Assembly: GCA_013043915.1 (NCBI GenBank)
Contig: JABEVH010000098.1
Location: 1-6,442, forward strand
Reading direction: 5' to 3'
Length of the DNA stretch: 6,442 nucleotides
Source: Pseudomonadales bacterium
GTDB lineage: Bacteria; Pseudomonadota; Gammaproteobacteria; Pseudomonadales; Moraxellaceae
The position numbers and the translations under genes are program-made. Each line of letters opens with the position of its first letter. Position 1 is the first letter of the stretch. Below the pieces are notes generated by a model. It searched no databases, was not told the origin of the DNA, and saw only the letters and a program-made list of their open reading frames with translations. Of the stretch, positions 1-6,433 are shown one piece after another.

Positions 1-1038
1 TCACAGTCTGTCGCGCAAGGCAATATCGCCCAAGGGGATCTTCGTCTGGGAAATATTCAGGCCTGGAATCAGGTCAGCGCGCCGCATAATCAGCAAGATT
101 TTCTGCAAAATGATGACGGCCGTTTCCGTGTAGAACAGACCTCACAGGGGGCCTTGGCAGAACAACATCTTTCCTCTCTGGCTGTTGGCGCCTCCATGAT
201 CAATACGTTGCAGAATACCTATGAAAAAGATCTTTCCCGAGCCAATCAGGAGCAAACCGTCAAAGAGTGGACCAGTTTACACAGTCAAGGCCAACTCTAT
301 AATCGTGTGGAAGAGCAGCTTAAACAAAAGGGAACCCGAGATGATGTAGGCCAACACCATGATCACCAAGACACATCAGATCACGATATTCTATCCAGAA
401 ATATCGATCAGGCCGTGAATCAATATGCATCCTCACATGCCCAAAATGCAGTGCGAGGTAGTACGGTAAAAGCGATGCTTGCTATGGCCGGTAAAATGCC
501 GTTTTTTGGAGATCTTGTAAATTTTCAAGGCAATGTGTCCTCAACGTTAACCTGGCAGCACATGACAGAAGAGCAAAAACGCTGGGTCATGGACTACGTG
601 CACAGTGCGGAACATGGCGAAGCGATGACGCGCAGCATTCGTGAATTGGACCAATCCTCCAAGGATCATGTGACCACCGAGCAGCACATGGAGGTCAATC
701 GTACAGAACAATCTTACCAGTCAGCTCAGCGGGATGAACAAAGTTACCGCCAAGCCCATGAAACAGTACAACGTTTGTCAGATACGCTTAAGTACCTAAG
801 CAGTCAGCGTATGGATGAGCGTCAGGATATGGCCAATGCCCTGCTTGATCGGTTGCAAGGTGTTTCTTTTGACTGGGAGCAGGGGCTTGAAGATCTATCG
901 CGTGCTCATGACACAGAGGAGGCTAAATCTATTCATCAGGTGATGGATGAATTGATGAAGCAACTAGCCCCCCATACTCCCACCGCCTTGGAGCAGCCCG
1001 AGATGACGGATAAAAAAATTATTCCTCCAGCGCGATGA
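1..1038 (+). CDS. traG: TraG-like conjugal transfer protein, C-terminal part (partial at left edge)
   Basis: The frame is open from base 1 to a TGA at 1036-1038, giving 345 visible residues. A TTG at 154 is an internal codon, not a start. The visible part opens with a glycine/asparagine repeat (QGNIAQGDLRLGNIQ, fragment residues 6-20), resembling the turn repeats that follow the membrane-spanning N-terminal domain of F-type TraG. Next come a polar, Gln-rich region, a short hydrophobic patch near residues 158-175 (MLAMAGKMPFFGD), and a long charged helical stretch rich in Gln, Ser and Glu around residues 219-275. TraG proteins act in the cell envelope, where the N-terminal region supports pilus assembly and the periplasmic C-terminal region supports mating-pair stabilisation and is the target of entry exclusion. 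No catalytic motif is visible. The assignment rests on overall pattern, so TraG-like is as far as I would go. The tail ends one base from the convergent lipocalin gene, and no terminator fits between them. Confidence 0.68.
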   Translation, partial: SQSVAQGNIAQGDLRLGNIQAWNQVSAPHNQQDFLQNDDGRFRVEQTSQGALAEQHLSSLAVGASMINTLQNTYEKDLSRANQEQTVKEWTSLHSQGQLYNRVEEQLKQKGTRDDVGQHHDHQDTSDHDILSRNIDQAVNQYASSHAQNAVRGSTVKAMLAMAGKMPFFGDLVNFQGNVSSTLTWQHMTEEQKRWVMDYVHSAEHGEAMTRSIRELDQSSKDHVTTEQHMEVNRTEQSYQSAQRDEQSYRQAHETVQRLSDTLKYLSSQRMDERQDMANALLDRLQGVSFDWEQGLEDLSRAHDTEEAKSIHQVMDELMKQLAPHTPTALEQPEMTDKKIIPPAR

Positions 1039-1039
1039 G

Positions 1040-1558
1040 TCAATGGGCAGGATCTTGTGAAGTATAATGAAGTTTACTGAGGTCAAAGCCCTGTGCTTGG
1101 GCAGACAGCAATGCTTTGTGCAGTTCAGTAGATGTTAGCTGGGGTGTACGAGCAAGTATCCAGAGATAATCCCGACCCGGTTCGCCGACAACAGCCCATC
1201 GGTACTGCTCATCCAGGCCAATGATCCAGTAGTTTCCATAGAAAGGCCAAAAAAAACTAACTCGTAATCGAGCACCATGGCTACCCGGTACAACATGGGC
1301 ATGGCCATGAGCCGTTTCCAGTTCGTTCGCCGTTTCACAGTGGTTGTATACCAAAATTTCCCCATGCTCGTTGAGGCTGTACTCTGCTTGTGTGTTGCGT
1401 AAGCAATGTCGCTGAAAAAACATGGGAAAGCTGGCTATCTCGTACCATCGTCCGAGATAGCGGTTCAAATCAACATGTGCCACAGTAGTGACTTCTTGAA
1501 CACTAAAGGCTGGAAATGAAAGCCCCCATAAGCCAAGTAGCAACGTTAAATATTTCAC
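1040..1558 (-). CDS. blc: Blc-type bacterial lipocalin, periplasmic form
   Basis: This 172-residue protein has the lipocalin signature near the N-terminus (YLGRWYEIASFP, residues 34-45), then SFFWPFYGNYWIIGLD (101-116) and the Blc hallmark GEPGRDYLWILARTP (125-139). E. coli Blc is of similar length. Lipocalins form an eight-stranded barrel that binds lipophilic ligands; Blc binds fatty acids or lysophospholipids and is linked to envelope maintenance. Residues 1-19 form a signal peptide (Lys2, a Leu-rich core, cleavage probably after AFS). There is no cysteine at the cleavage site, so unlike E. coli Blc this form should be soluble in the periplasm. Cys52 and Cys74 could form a disulfide. The start is GTG, with a GGA about 8 bases upstream; the next in-frame Met (residue 46) lies inside the lipocalin fold, so GTG is preferred. 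No clear promoter is visible in 1559-1667. The gene is on the same strand as aceA but is separated from it by aceA's terminator. Confidence 0.9.
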   Translation of the reverse strand: MKYLTLLLGLWGLSFPAFSVQEVTTVAHVDLNRYLGRWYEIASFPMFFQRHCLRNTQAEYSLNEHGEILVYNHCETANELETAHGHAHVVPGSHGARLRVSFFWPFYGNYWIIGLDEQYRWAVVGEPGRDYLWILARTPQLTSTELHKALLSAQAQGFDLSKLHYTSQDPAH

Positions 1559-1667
1559 GGAATTTCCAAGTGAAGATGTTTATGAACGAATGTTAGCGCA
1601 TTGCCCTAGCCTAGTGATAGGAAATCATTTTTATGAGATTCTGGAACAAAAAGGTAGCTATTAAGCC

Positions 1668-1696
1668 AAAAAAAACGGGGCATAAAGCCCCGTTTT
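1668..1696 (-). terminator. Rho-independent terminator of aceA
   Basis: A perfect 10-bp stem pairs 1672-1681 with 1687-1696 around a five-base loop (1682-1686). Its GC core is CGGGGC/GCCCCG. On the minus strand it is followed by eight uridines (the A run at 1668-1675, part of which also pairs in the stem). It begins about 18 bases after the aceA stop codon, the classic position. It should insulate the lipocalin gene from the strong aceA transcription on the same strand. Its T tract on the plus strand is only four bases, so termination in that direction would be weaker. Confidence 0.93.
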
Positions 1697-1714
1697 CATA
1701 CAGCTAAGTTGTGA

Positions 1715-3049
1715 TCAATGGAACTGATCTTCTTCGGTAGAACCGGTCAGTGCGGTTACTGAAGATTGTCCGCCCTGAATCACGGTAGTCATGTCATCGA
1801 AGTAGCCTGTGCCCACTTCCTGCTGGTGAGCCACGAAGGTGTAGCCACGGTCAGCAGCTGCAAATTCTGCTTCTTGCAAGCGGACATAAGCAGACATGTC
1901 TTCACGGGCATAGTCATAAGCCAGCTGGAACATGCCGTACCACATGTTGTGGATACCCGCCAGAGTGATGAACTGGAATTTGTAACCCATGGCCGAGAGT
2001 TCACGCTGGAACTTGGCAATGGTGGCATCATCCAGGTTCTTCTTCCAGTTGAAAGAAGGTGAACAGTTATACGCAAGCATCTGATCGGGGAACTTGCTGC
2101 GAATAGATTCAGCAAACTTCTTAGCCTCAGCCAGATCAGGCTTGGCTGTTTCACACCAGAGTAGATCGGAGTGAGGCGCATAGGCCAGGCCACGACTGAT
2201 GGCCTGATCAATGCCGGCACGGGTACGGTAAAAACCTTCTGCCGTACGTTCACCAACGACGAAAGGCTTGTCGTTTTCATCAAAATCAGAAGTCAGCAGA
2301 TCAGCAGCATTGGCATCGGTACGAGCCAGCACGATGGTGGGGACGTCAGCGACATCAGAGGCCAAGCGAGCAGCAGCCAGCTTCTGCACAGCTTCCTGGG
2401 TTGGAACCAGCACCTTGCCACCCATATGGCCACATTTCTTCACGGAAGCCAGCTGATCTTCAAAGTGCACGCCTGAAGCGCCCGCAGCGATCATGGCTTT
2501 CATCAGTTCGTAGGCGTTAAGTACACCACCAAATCCGGCTTCAGCATCAGCCACGATCGGCAGAAAGTAATCAACGTAGCCTTTTTCACCTGCCTTAATG
2601 CCTTTTTGCCACTGAATCTGGTCAGCACGACGGAAAGCATTGTTGATGCGCTCAACGACAGCAGGAACCGAGTTGACGGGGTAGAGGGACTGGTCGGGGT
2701 ACATGGTCATGCCGCTGTTGTTATCAGCAGCTACTTGCCAGCCAGATAGGTAGATACCCTGTACGCCTGCCTTGGCTTGTTGCACAGCCTGGCCGCCGGT
2801 CAGGGCGCCCATGCAGTTGACAAAATCTTTCTCGGGGCGGAAGCTGGGCTTGGCGCCTTGTGTGATAAGCTGCCACAGCTTTTCTGCGCCGCGGCGAGCT
2901 ATGGTGTTTTCTACTTTGAGCGAACCGCGCAGGCGTACAACATCTTCTGCCGTGTAGGTGCGGGTTATGCCTTTCCAGCGGGGGTTTTCTGCCCAATCCT
3001 TGTTGATGCGGGCGATTTCCTCGTCGCGGTTGTAATCACCGATAGCCAT
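1715..3049 (-). CDS. aceA: Isocitrate lyase
   Basis: This enzyme cleaves isocitrate to succinate and glyoxylate in the cytoplasm, the first step of the glyoxylate bypass used for growth on acetate and fatty acids. The 444-residue protein is close to the E. coli enzyme in length (434) and similar along its whole length. The signature KKCGHMGGK is at residues 204-212, with the catalytic nucleophile Cys206. Other conserved motifs are DAEAGFGG (168-175), HFEDQ (195-199), LARTDA (241-246), WCET (298-301), NCSPSFNW (328-335) and the C-terminal TALTGSTEEDQFH. These place it in the short bacterial AceA group. The ATG at 3047-3049 has a good GGAG ribosome site about 8 bases upstream. Codon use is more biased than in the neighbouring genes, suggesting high expression. 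It is divergent from a LysR regulator and ends at a strong terminator. No aceK or aceB is adjacent; its partner malate synthase is glcB beyond the regulator. Confidence 0.98.
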   Translation of the reverse strand: MAIGDYNRDEEIARINKDWAENPRWKGITRTYTAEDVVRLRGSLKVENTIARRGAEKLWQLITQGAKPSFRPEKDFVNCMGALTGGQAVQQAKAGVQGIYLSGWQVAADNNSGMTMYPDQSLYPVNSVPAVVERINNAFRRADQIQWQKGIKAGEKGYVDYFLPIVADAEAGFGGVLNAYELMKAMIAAGASGVHFEDQLASVKKCGHMGGKVLVPTQEAVQKLAAARLASDVADVPTIVLARTDANAADLLTSDFDENDKPFVVGERTAEGFYRTRAGIDQAISRGLAYAPHSDLLWCETAKPDLAEAKKFAESIRSKFPDQMLAYNCSPSFNWKKNLDDATIAKFQRELSAMGYKFQFITLAGIHNMWYGMFQLAYDYAREDMSAYVRLQEAEFAAADRGYTFVAHQQEVGTGYFDDMTTVIQGGQSSVTALTGSTEEDQFH

Positions 3050-3095
3050 GCTTCATCTCCTGCTCAATGCTTCAATGGGGGAATAACACGACGCC

Positions 3096-3125
3096 ATCAT
3101 AGAAGTTGTGGCATAATTTATCCAA
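3096..3125 (-). promoter_or_regulatory. Predicted sigma-70 promoter of aceA
   Basis: On the minus strand a -35-like TTGGAT (3120-3125) is followed after 18 bases by TATGAT (3096-3101), a one-mismatch -10 box. Transcription would start near 3089, leaving a leader of about 40 bases before the aceA ATG. The -35 box overlaps an AATTTAT direct repeat and lies downstream of the LysR-type palindrome at 3146-3162, which fits activation by the divergent regulator. This is a motif match only. Confidence 0.6.
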
Positions 3126-3133
3126 TTTATAGT
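3106..3133 (+). promoter_or_regulatory. Possible promoter of the LysR-type regulator gene
   Basis: TATAGT (3128-3133) is a reasonable -10 box, with a weak -35-like TTGTGG (3106-3111) 16 bases upstream. Transcription would then start near 3140, after the ATG at 3138 and before the ATG at 3156, which favours 3156 as the translation start. It overlaps the aceA -35 region on the other strand, so polymerase binding in the two directions may compete. The match is moderate. Confidence 0.35.
3115..3130. repeat. Direct repeat AATTTAT x2 in the aceA-lysR gap
   Basis: AATTTAT occurs at 3115-3121 and again at 3124-3130, nine bases apart, in an AT-rich stretch. Relative to the inferred aceA start near 3089 the copies lie at about -26 to -41. 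That is where the activation half of a LysR-type binding region is often found. The repeat is short and AT-rich, so chance is a real alternative. Confidence 0.3.
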
Positions 3134-3145
3134 TATTATGTGCGC

Positions 3146-3162
3146 TATTCATGCCATGAATA
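3146..3162. promoter_or_regulatory. Candidate LysR-type operator (perfect 17-base palindrome, T-N11-A)
   Basis: TATTCATG and CATGAATA form perfect 8-base arms around a single central C (3154). The inner TTCATGCCATGAA (3148-3160) fits the T-N11-A pattern typical of LysR-family recognition sites. The centre lies about 65 bases upstream of the inferred aceA start, the usual position of the recognition site for this family. The right arm contains the preferred ATG (3156) of the regulator gene, so binding there would also be expected to repress the regulator's own expression. The symmetry is seen directly; binding is inferred. Confidence 0.6.
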
Positions 3163-4115
3163 TAGATAGGGTTGATCTTAATCTTTTGGTATATTTTGAT
3201 GTGCTCTTGCAAGAGAGAAACGTCACGCGTGCGGCAGAACAGCTAGGCATTACGCAGCCTGCCATGTCTAATGGTCTCAAGAGGTTGCGTGAATTATTTA
3301 ATGATCCGTTACTGATACGGTCACGCTCAGGTATGACCCCGACGGAACGCGCTTTGGGGCTGGCTCCGCAGGTACATGCGTTATTAGCAGACATGGCCAA
3401 GGTTCTTGAGCCGCAGCAAGATTTTCGGCCTTTCAGCAGCAATCGTGTTTTTCGCATTATGGCTTCCGATTATGCAGAGGCGACATTGATTCCTTATCTT
3501 GTCAAAGCGATGCGTTCAGAGGCACCGGGGGTGGTGCTGGATTTTCTAACGCCATCTGATGTCTCTGCACAAGACTTAGAGCAAGGCAAAGTAGATTTGG
3601 CTATCAACCGATTTGTCGATTTGCCACAATCATTTCATCAAATCACCGTCTGGAAAGATACATTCTCCTGTCTTTTGCATCGCGATGCCGTGTTTGCCAA
3701 CCGACTTAGTCTTAAAAACTATCTTGCAGCCAATCATATATGGGTCAGCAAGACCGGCATGGGCTTGGGCTTTGGTATGGACCCGGATAAGTCAGGCGGG
3801 TTAGGCTGGATTGATCAAGCTCTGGAGCGTCTCGGTCAAAAACGAAAAATTGCCATCTTTACTCGGCATTACCAAATGCCGGCATTGCTAGCCCTCAATA
3901 AGGATTTGATAGCAACCTTGCCTACTCGCGTAGCACGGCTACAAGCTGAAAATCCCTTGCTGGTTATCAAACCTCCACCTTTTTTTATACCGGAGTTTGA
4001 TTTGAAAATGGCATGGAGTCCACAATTGCATGCCAACTCCGCGCATCGATGGCTAAGACAACTGATTTTATTTGTGGCGCGGACGATTTTGCGTGATGAA
4101 CCGCAAGAGAGCTGA
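3156..4115 (+). CDS. LysR-family transcriptional regulator, probable regulator of aceA
   Basis: This 319-residue protein has the standard LysR-family layout and length. An N-terminal winged helix-turn-helix spans about residues 6-65, with the recognition region RNVTRAAEQLGITQPAMSNG (21-40) and the LFNDPLLIRS turn (47-56). A linker helix runs to about residue 85, followed by a two-lobed effector-binding domain opening with FRIMASDYAE (99-108). Members bind DNA as dimers or tetramers and respond to a small metabolite. The gene lies between aceA (divergent) and glcB (downstream), so glyoxylate-shunt control is the natural inference; the effector cannot be read from the sequence. An in-frame ATG at 3138 would add six residues. 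I prefer 3156 because the resulting N-terminus (MNIDRVDLNLL) is typical of the family and the best -10 box lies too close to 3138. Neither start has a strong ribosome site. No terminator follows, so read-through into glcB is possible. Confidence 0.92.
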   Translation: MNIDRVDLNLLVYFDVLLQERNVTRAAEQLGITQPAMSNGLKRLRELFNDPLLIRSRSGMTPTERALGLAPQVHALLADMAKVLEPQQDFRPFSSNRVFRIMASDYAEATLIPYLVKAMRSEAPGVVLDFLTPSDVSAQDLEQGKVDLAINRFVDLPQSFHQITVWKDTFSCLLHRDAVFANRLSLKNYLAANHIWVSKTGMGLGFGMDPDKSGGLGWIDQALERLGQKRKIAIFTRHYQMPALLALNKDLIATLPTRVARLQAENPLLVIKPPPFFIPEFDLKMAWSPQLHANSAHRWLRQLILFVARTILRDEPQES

Positions 4116-4160
4116 CTCCCTATATTTTATTCCACAGGCCTAGTGCTTTTAGCTAGACTA
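4097..4160 (+). promoter_or_regulatory. Possible glcB promoter region
   Basis: Two weak candidates exist between the regulator and glcB. TATATT (4121-4126) is a near-consensus -10 box but has only a poor -35 (TGAACC, 4097-4102). TAGACT (4154-4159) pairs with a poor -35 (TTCCAC, 4130-4135). No copy of the 3146-3162 palindrome is present here. glcB may have its own promoter or be read through from the regulator gene. Confidence 0.22.
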
Positions 4161-4192
4161 TGTGCCTGCTGATCTGAAGAGGACGTTGCGAC

Positions 4193-6352
4193 ATGACTGA
4201 GCGTATCCATGTGGGAAATTTGCAGGTAGCTACGAACTTGCACGACCTGATCGTGAAAGAAGTGCTGCCAGGTACGGGCATCCAGCCTGAAGTATTCTTC
4301 CAGGAATTTGAAGCAATTCTGGCTGACTTGATGCCAAAGAATCGCGCCTTGCTTAAGCGTCGCGATGAATTGCAGGCATCTATTGATGCTTGGCATGGCC
4401 AGCACAAGGAGTTTGCGCTCGAAGAATATAAAAACTTCCTTAAGAGTATTGGCTATCTTGTTGATGAAGGAGAAGATTTCTCCGTTGATCCTGAGCGTGT
4501 CGATGTTGAGATAAGCACCGTGGCAGGTCCACAATTGGTGGTGCCTCTCAAAAATGCTCGTTATGCGCTGAATGCCGCTAATGCGCGTTGGGGTTCTCTC
4601 TATGATGCACTCTATGGTACTGATGTGATCCCTGAGGATGGCGGTGCCGAGAAAGGGAGTGCCTATAACCCTGTGCGAGGTCAGAAGGTAATTGCGTACG
4701 CTCGGGCTTTCCTGGATGAAGTCTTGCCGTTGACCGAGGGTAGTCATGTGCATGCTTCTTTGTATTGGATAGATGGCCAGCAGTTGCGTGTACGTTTAGG
4801 TGATCATGATGTCGGGTTGCGCTGTCCCGAATCTTGGGTTGGATTTTTAGGTGCACGTGAAAATCCAAGCAGTATTTTGTTTAAAAACAATAATCTGCAT
4901 ATTGAAATTCAAGTTGATTCTTCTCATCAGGTTGGGCGTACTGATCTGGCTCATGTCAAGGATTTGTACATAGAATCAGCAATCACCACGATCCAAGATT
5001 GCGAAGATTCCGTAGCTGCTGTCGACGGTGAAGATAAGACCGAGGTATATCGCAACTGGCTAGGTTTGATGCGAGGAACGCTTGAAGATAGTTTTGAGAA
5101 GGGTGGCCGTATGGTTACTCGACGAATGAATGCAGACCGTGAGTTTCTCAGCCCAGAAGGGCGTCCTTTGGTGTTACATGGTCGTTCATTGCTTCTCGTT
5201 CGTAACGTTGGCCATTTAATGACTAACCCTGCGGTGTTGTTCCATGGTGAAGAGGTGGCTGAGGGTATCATGGATGCTATGGTAACCGTAGCAATTGCCT
5301 TGCATGACCTGCAAGGACATACACAACGCCGCAACAGTCGCCAAGGCTCAATTTATATCGTCAAGCCCAAGATGCATGGTCCTGATGAAGTAGCCTTTGC
5401 TGATGAGCTTTTTGGGCGTGTGGAGAAGGCGCTGGGATTGGCTCCTTACACCATTAAAATGGGTATCATGGATGAGGAGCGTCGTACGACGGTCAACCTC
5501 AAAGCCTGCATACGGCAAGCACGTCATCGTGTCATGTTCATTAATACGGGTTTTCTTGATCGTACTGGTGATGAAATTCATACCTCCATGGAAGCAGGTC
5601 CCATGGTACGCAAGGAGCAGATGCGTCAACAAAAGTGGATTTCTGCTTACGAAAACTGGAATGTAGACATAGGCTTGGCCTGTGGACTGGAAGGTAAGGC
5701 TCAGATAGGTAAGGGTATGTGGGCCAAGCCAGATATGATGCGAGAAATGGTGGAAACAAAGATTGCCCATCCGCTAGCTGGTGCCAACACTGCCTGGGTA
5801 CCTTCACCGACGGGGGCTACCTTGCATGCGTTGCATTACCACAAGGTCTTGGTACAGGCTCGCCAACAGGAACTGCGTCATCGTGAGCGTGCATCCCTGA
5901 ATGATATTTTGACCATTCCTGTCGTCAGCAATCCGTCTTGGACTCAGGAAGAAATTCGCCAGGAATTGGATAACAATTGCCAGGGTATTCTGGGTTATGT
6001 CGTGCGCTGGATCGATCAGGGCGTGGGTTGTTCCAAGGTGCCGGATATTCATGATGTAGGCCTGATGGAGGATAGAGCGACTCTACGTATTTCAAGCCAA
6101 CACGTTGCCAACTGGTTGCATCATGGCATCTGTACCGAAGAGCAGGTAGATCAGTCACTGCGGCGTATGGCCGCTGTCGTAGATCAGCAGAATGCTCATG
6201 ATCCTTTGTATCGCCCCATGGCTATCAATTTTTCTCAAAGCATAGCTTTCCAGGCATCACGGGAACTGATTATGGCTGGTCGAGCACAGCCGAATGGATA
6301 TACAGAGCCTATCCTGCACCGTCGTCGGCTTGAGGCCAAGGCTGCCCTTTAG
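4193..6352 (+). CDS. glcB: Malate synthase G
   Basis: This enzyme condenses glyoxylate with acetyl-CoA to give malate and CoA in the cytoplasm, the second step of the glyoxylate bypass; it is Mg2+-dependent. At 719 residues it matches the G isoform (E. coli GlcB 723) rather than the shorter A isoform (about 530). Conserved stretches include QDCEDSVAAVD (268-278), LLVRNVGHLMTNPAV (334-348), MGIMDEERRT (423-432), NTGFLDRTGDEIHTSMEAGP (451-470) and GVGCSKVPDIHDVGLMEDRA (610-629). Counterparts of the known active-site residues are present: Glu271, Arg337, Glu428 and Asp456, with Asp627 in MED as the likely catalytic base. Cys613 matches the redox-sensitive cysteine of the E. coli enzyme. The ATG is preceded by AGAGGA about 9 bases upstream. 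Proteins of this family carry an extra alpha/beta domain inserted between about residues 130 and 260. No other glycolate-use (glc) genes are visible; pairing with aceA points to the shunt. Confidence 0.98.
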   Translation: MTERIHVGNLQVATNLHDLIVKEVLPGTGIQPEVFFQEFEAILADLMPKNRALLKRRDELQASIDAWHGQHKEFALEEYKNFLKSIGYLVDEGEDFSVDPERVDVEISTVAGPQLVVPLKNARYALNAANARWGSLYDALYGTDVIPEDGGAEKGSAYNPVRGQKVIAYARAFLDEVLPLTEGSHVHASLYWIDGQQLRVRLGDHDVGLRCPESWVGFLGARENPSSILFKNNNLHIEIQVDSSHQVGRTDLAHVKDLYIESAITTIQDCEDSVAAVDGEDKTEVYRNWLGLMRGTLEDSFEKGGRMVTRRMNADREFLSPEGRPLVLHGRSLLLVRNVGHLMTNPAVLFHGEEVAEGIMDAMVTVAIALHDLQGHTQRRNSRQGSIYIVKPKMHGPDEVAFADELFGRVEKALGLAPYTIKMGIMDEERRTTVNLKACIRQARHRVMFINTGFLDRTGDEIHTSMEAGPMVRKEQMRQQKWISAYENWNVDIGLACGLEGKAQIGKGMWAKPDMMREMVETKIAHPLAGANTAWVPSPTGATLHALHYHKVLVQARQQELRHRERASLNDILTIPVVSNPSWTQEEIRQELDNNCQGILGYVVRWIDQGVGCSKVPDIHDVGLMEDRATLRISSQHVANWLHHGICTEEQVDQSLRRMAAVVDQQNAHDPLYRPMAINFSQSIAFQASRELIMAGRAQPNGYTEPILHRRRLEAKAAL

Positions 6353-6357
6353 GGCAG
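6342..6357 (+). repeat. Short hairpin across the glcB stop codon
   Basis: CTGCCC (6342-6347) pairs with GGGCAG (6352-6357) around the loop TTTA, which contains most of the TAG stop codon. A G-U pair can extend the stem by one. No uridine run follows, so it is not a standard intrinsic terminator. It may stabilise the 3' end of the message or be incidental. Confidence 0.4.
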
Positions 6358-6378
6358 TGCCGATGCTGCCGACTGGAT

Positions 6379-6414
6379 CCACCTAGGGTAGTTTGCCTAA
6401 ACTACGGTAGGTGG
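6379..6414. repeat. Long imperfect inverted repeat downstream of glcB
   Basis: Arms of 16 bases (6379-6394 and 6399-6414) pair at all but two adjacent positions (a 2x2 internal loop of GG opposite GG) around a four-base loop GCCT. The outer 7 pairs are CCACCTA/TAGGTGG and the inner 7 are GTAGTTT/AAACTAC. There is no T tract on either side, so an intrinsic terminator would be atypical. The repeat sits 26 bases after glcB and about 20 bases before the ribosome site of the next gene. It could be a terminator of non-canonical form, an mRNA-stabilising hairpin, or an operator for the downstream gene. Confidence 0.5.
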
Positions 6415-6433
6415 CGTCTTGGCGCTCAAGCAC

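Noticed and set aside
154..1038. A shorter reading of the first gene starting with TTG at 154
   Set aside because: The same frame is open back to base 1, contains recognisable TraG-like repeat sequence, and has no ribosome site before 154.
1602..1622. CCTAGCCTAG short direct repeat as a possible attachment-site core
   Set aside because: Five-base units in a row are too short, no second distant copy is evident, and it is not at the traG-lipocalin junction.
1559..1667. A promoter for the lipocalin gene
   Set aside because: No pair of -35 and -10 boxes with acceptable spacing stood out, although the gene must have a promoter here because the aceA terminator lies upstream.
3138..3155. The ATG at 3138 as the start of the LysR regulator
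   Set aside because: It adds only MCAIHA before the typical family N-terminus and lies too close to the best -10 box to be in the transcript. Not excluded, just less likely than 3156.
1766..3169. Several open frames opposite or out of frame with aceA (up to about 160 codons)
   Set aside because: aceA is a certain, full-length, highly conserved gene; these frames resemble no known family and are typical shadows of biased codon use.
4127..4753. A 208-codon frame on the minus strand at the 5' end of glcB
   Set aside because: It lies almost entirely antisense to conserved malate synthase sequence, has no ribosome site that I can see, and its product has no recognisable domain.
4951..6158. Minus-strand frames of 77-140 codons inside glcB
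   Set aside because: All are antisense shadows of the catalytic region of malate synthase G, with low-complexity or family-free products.
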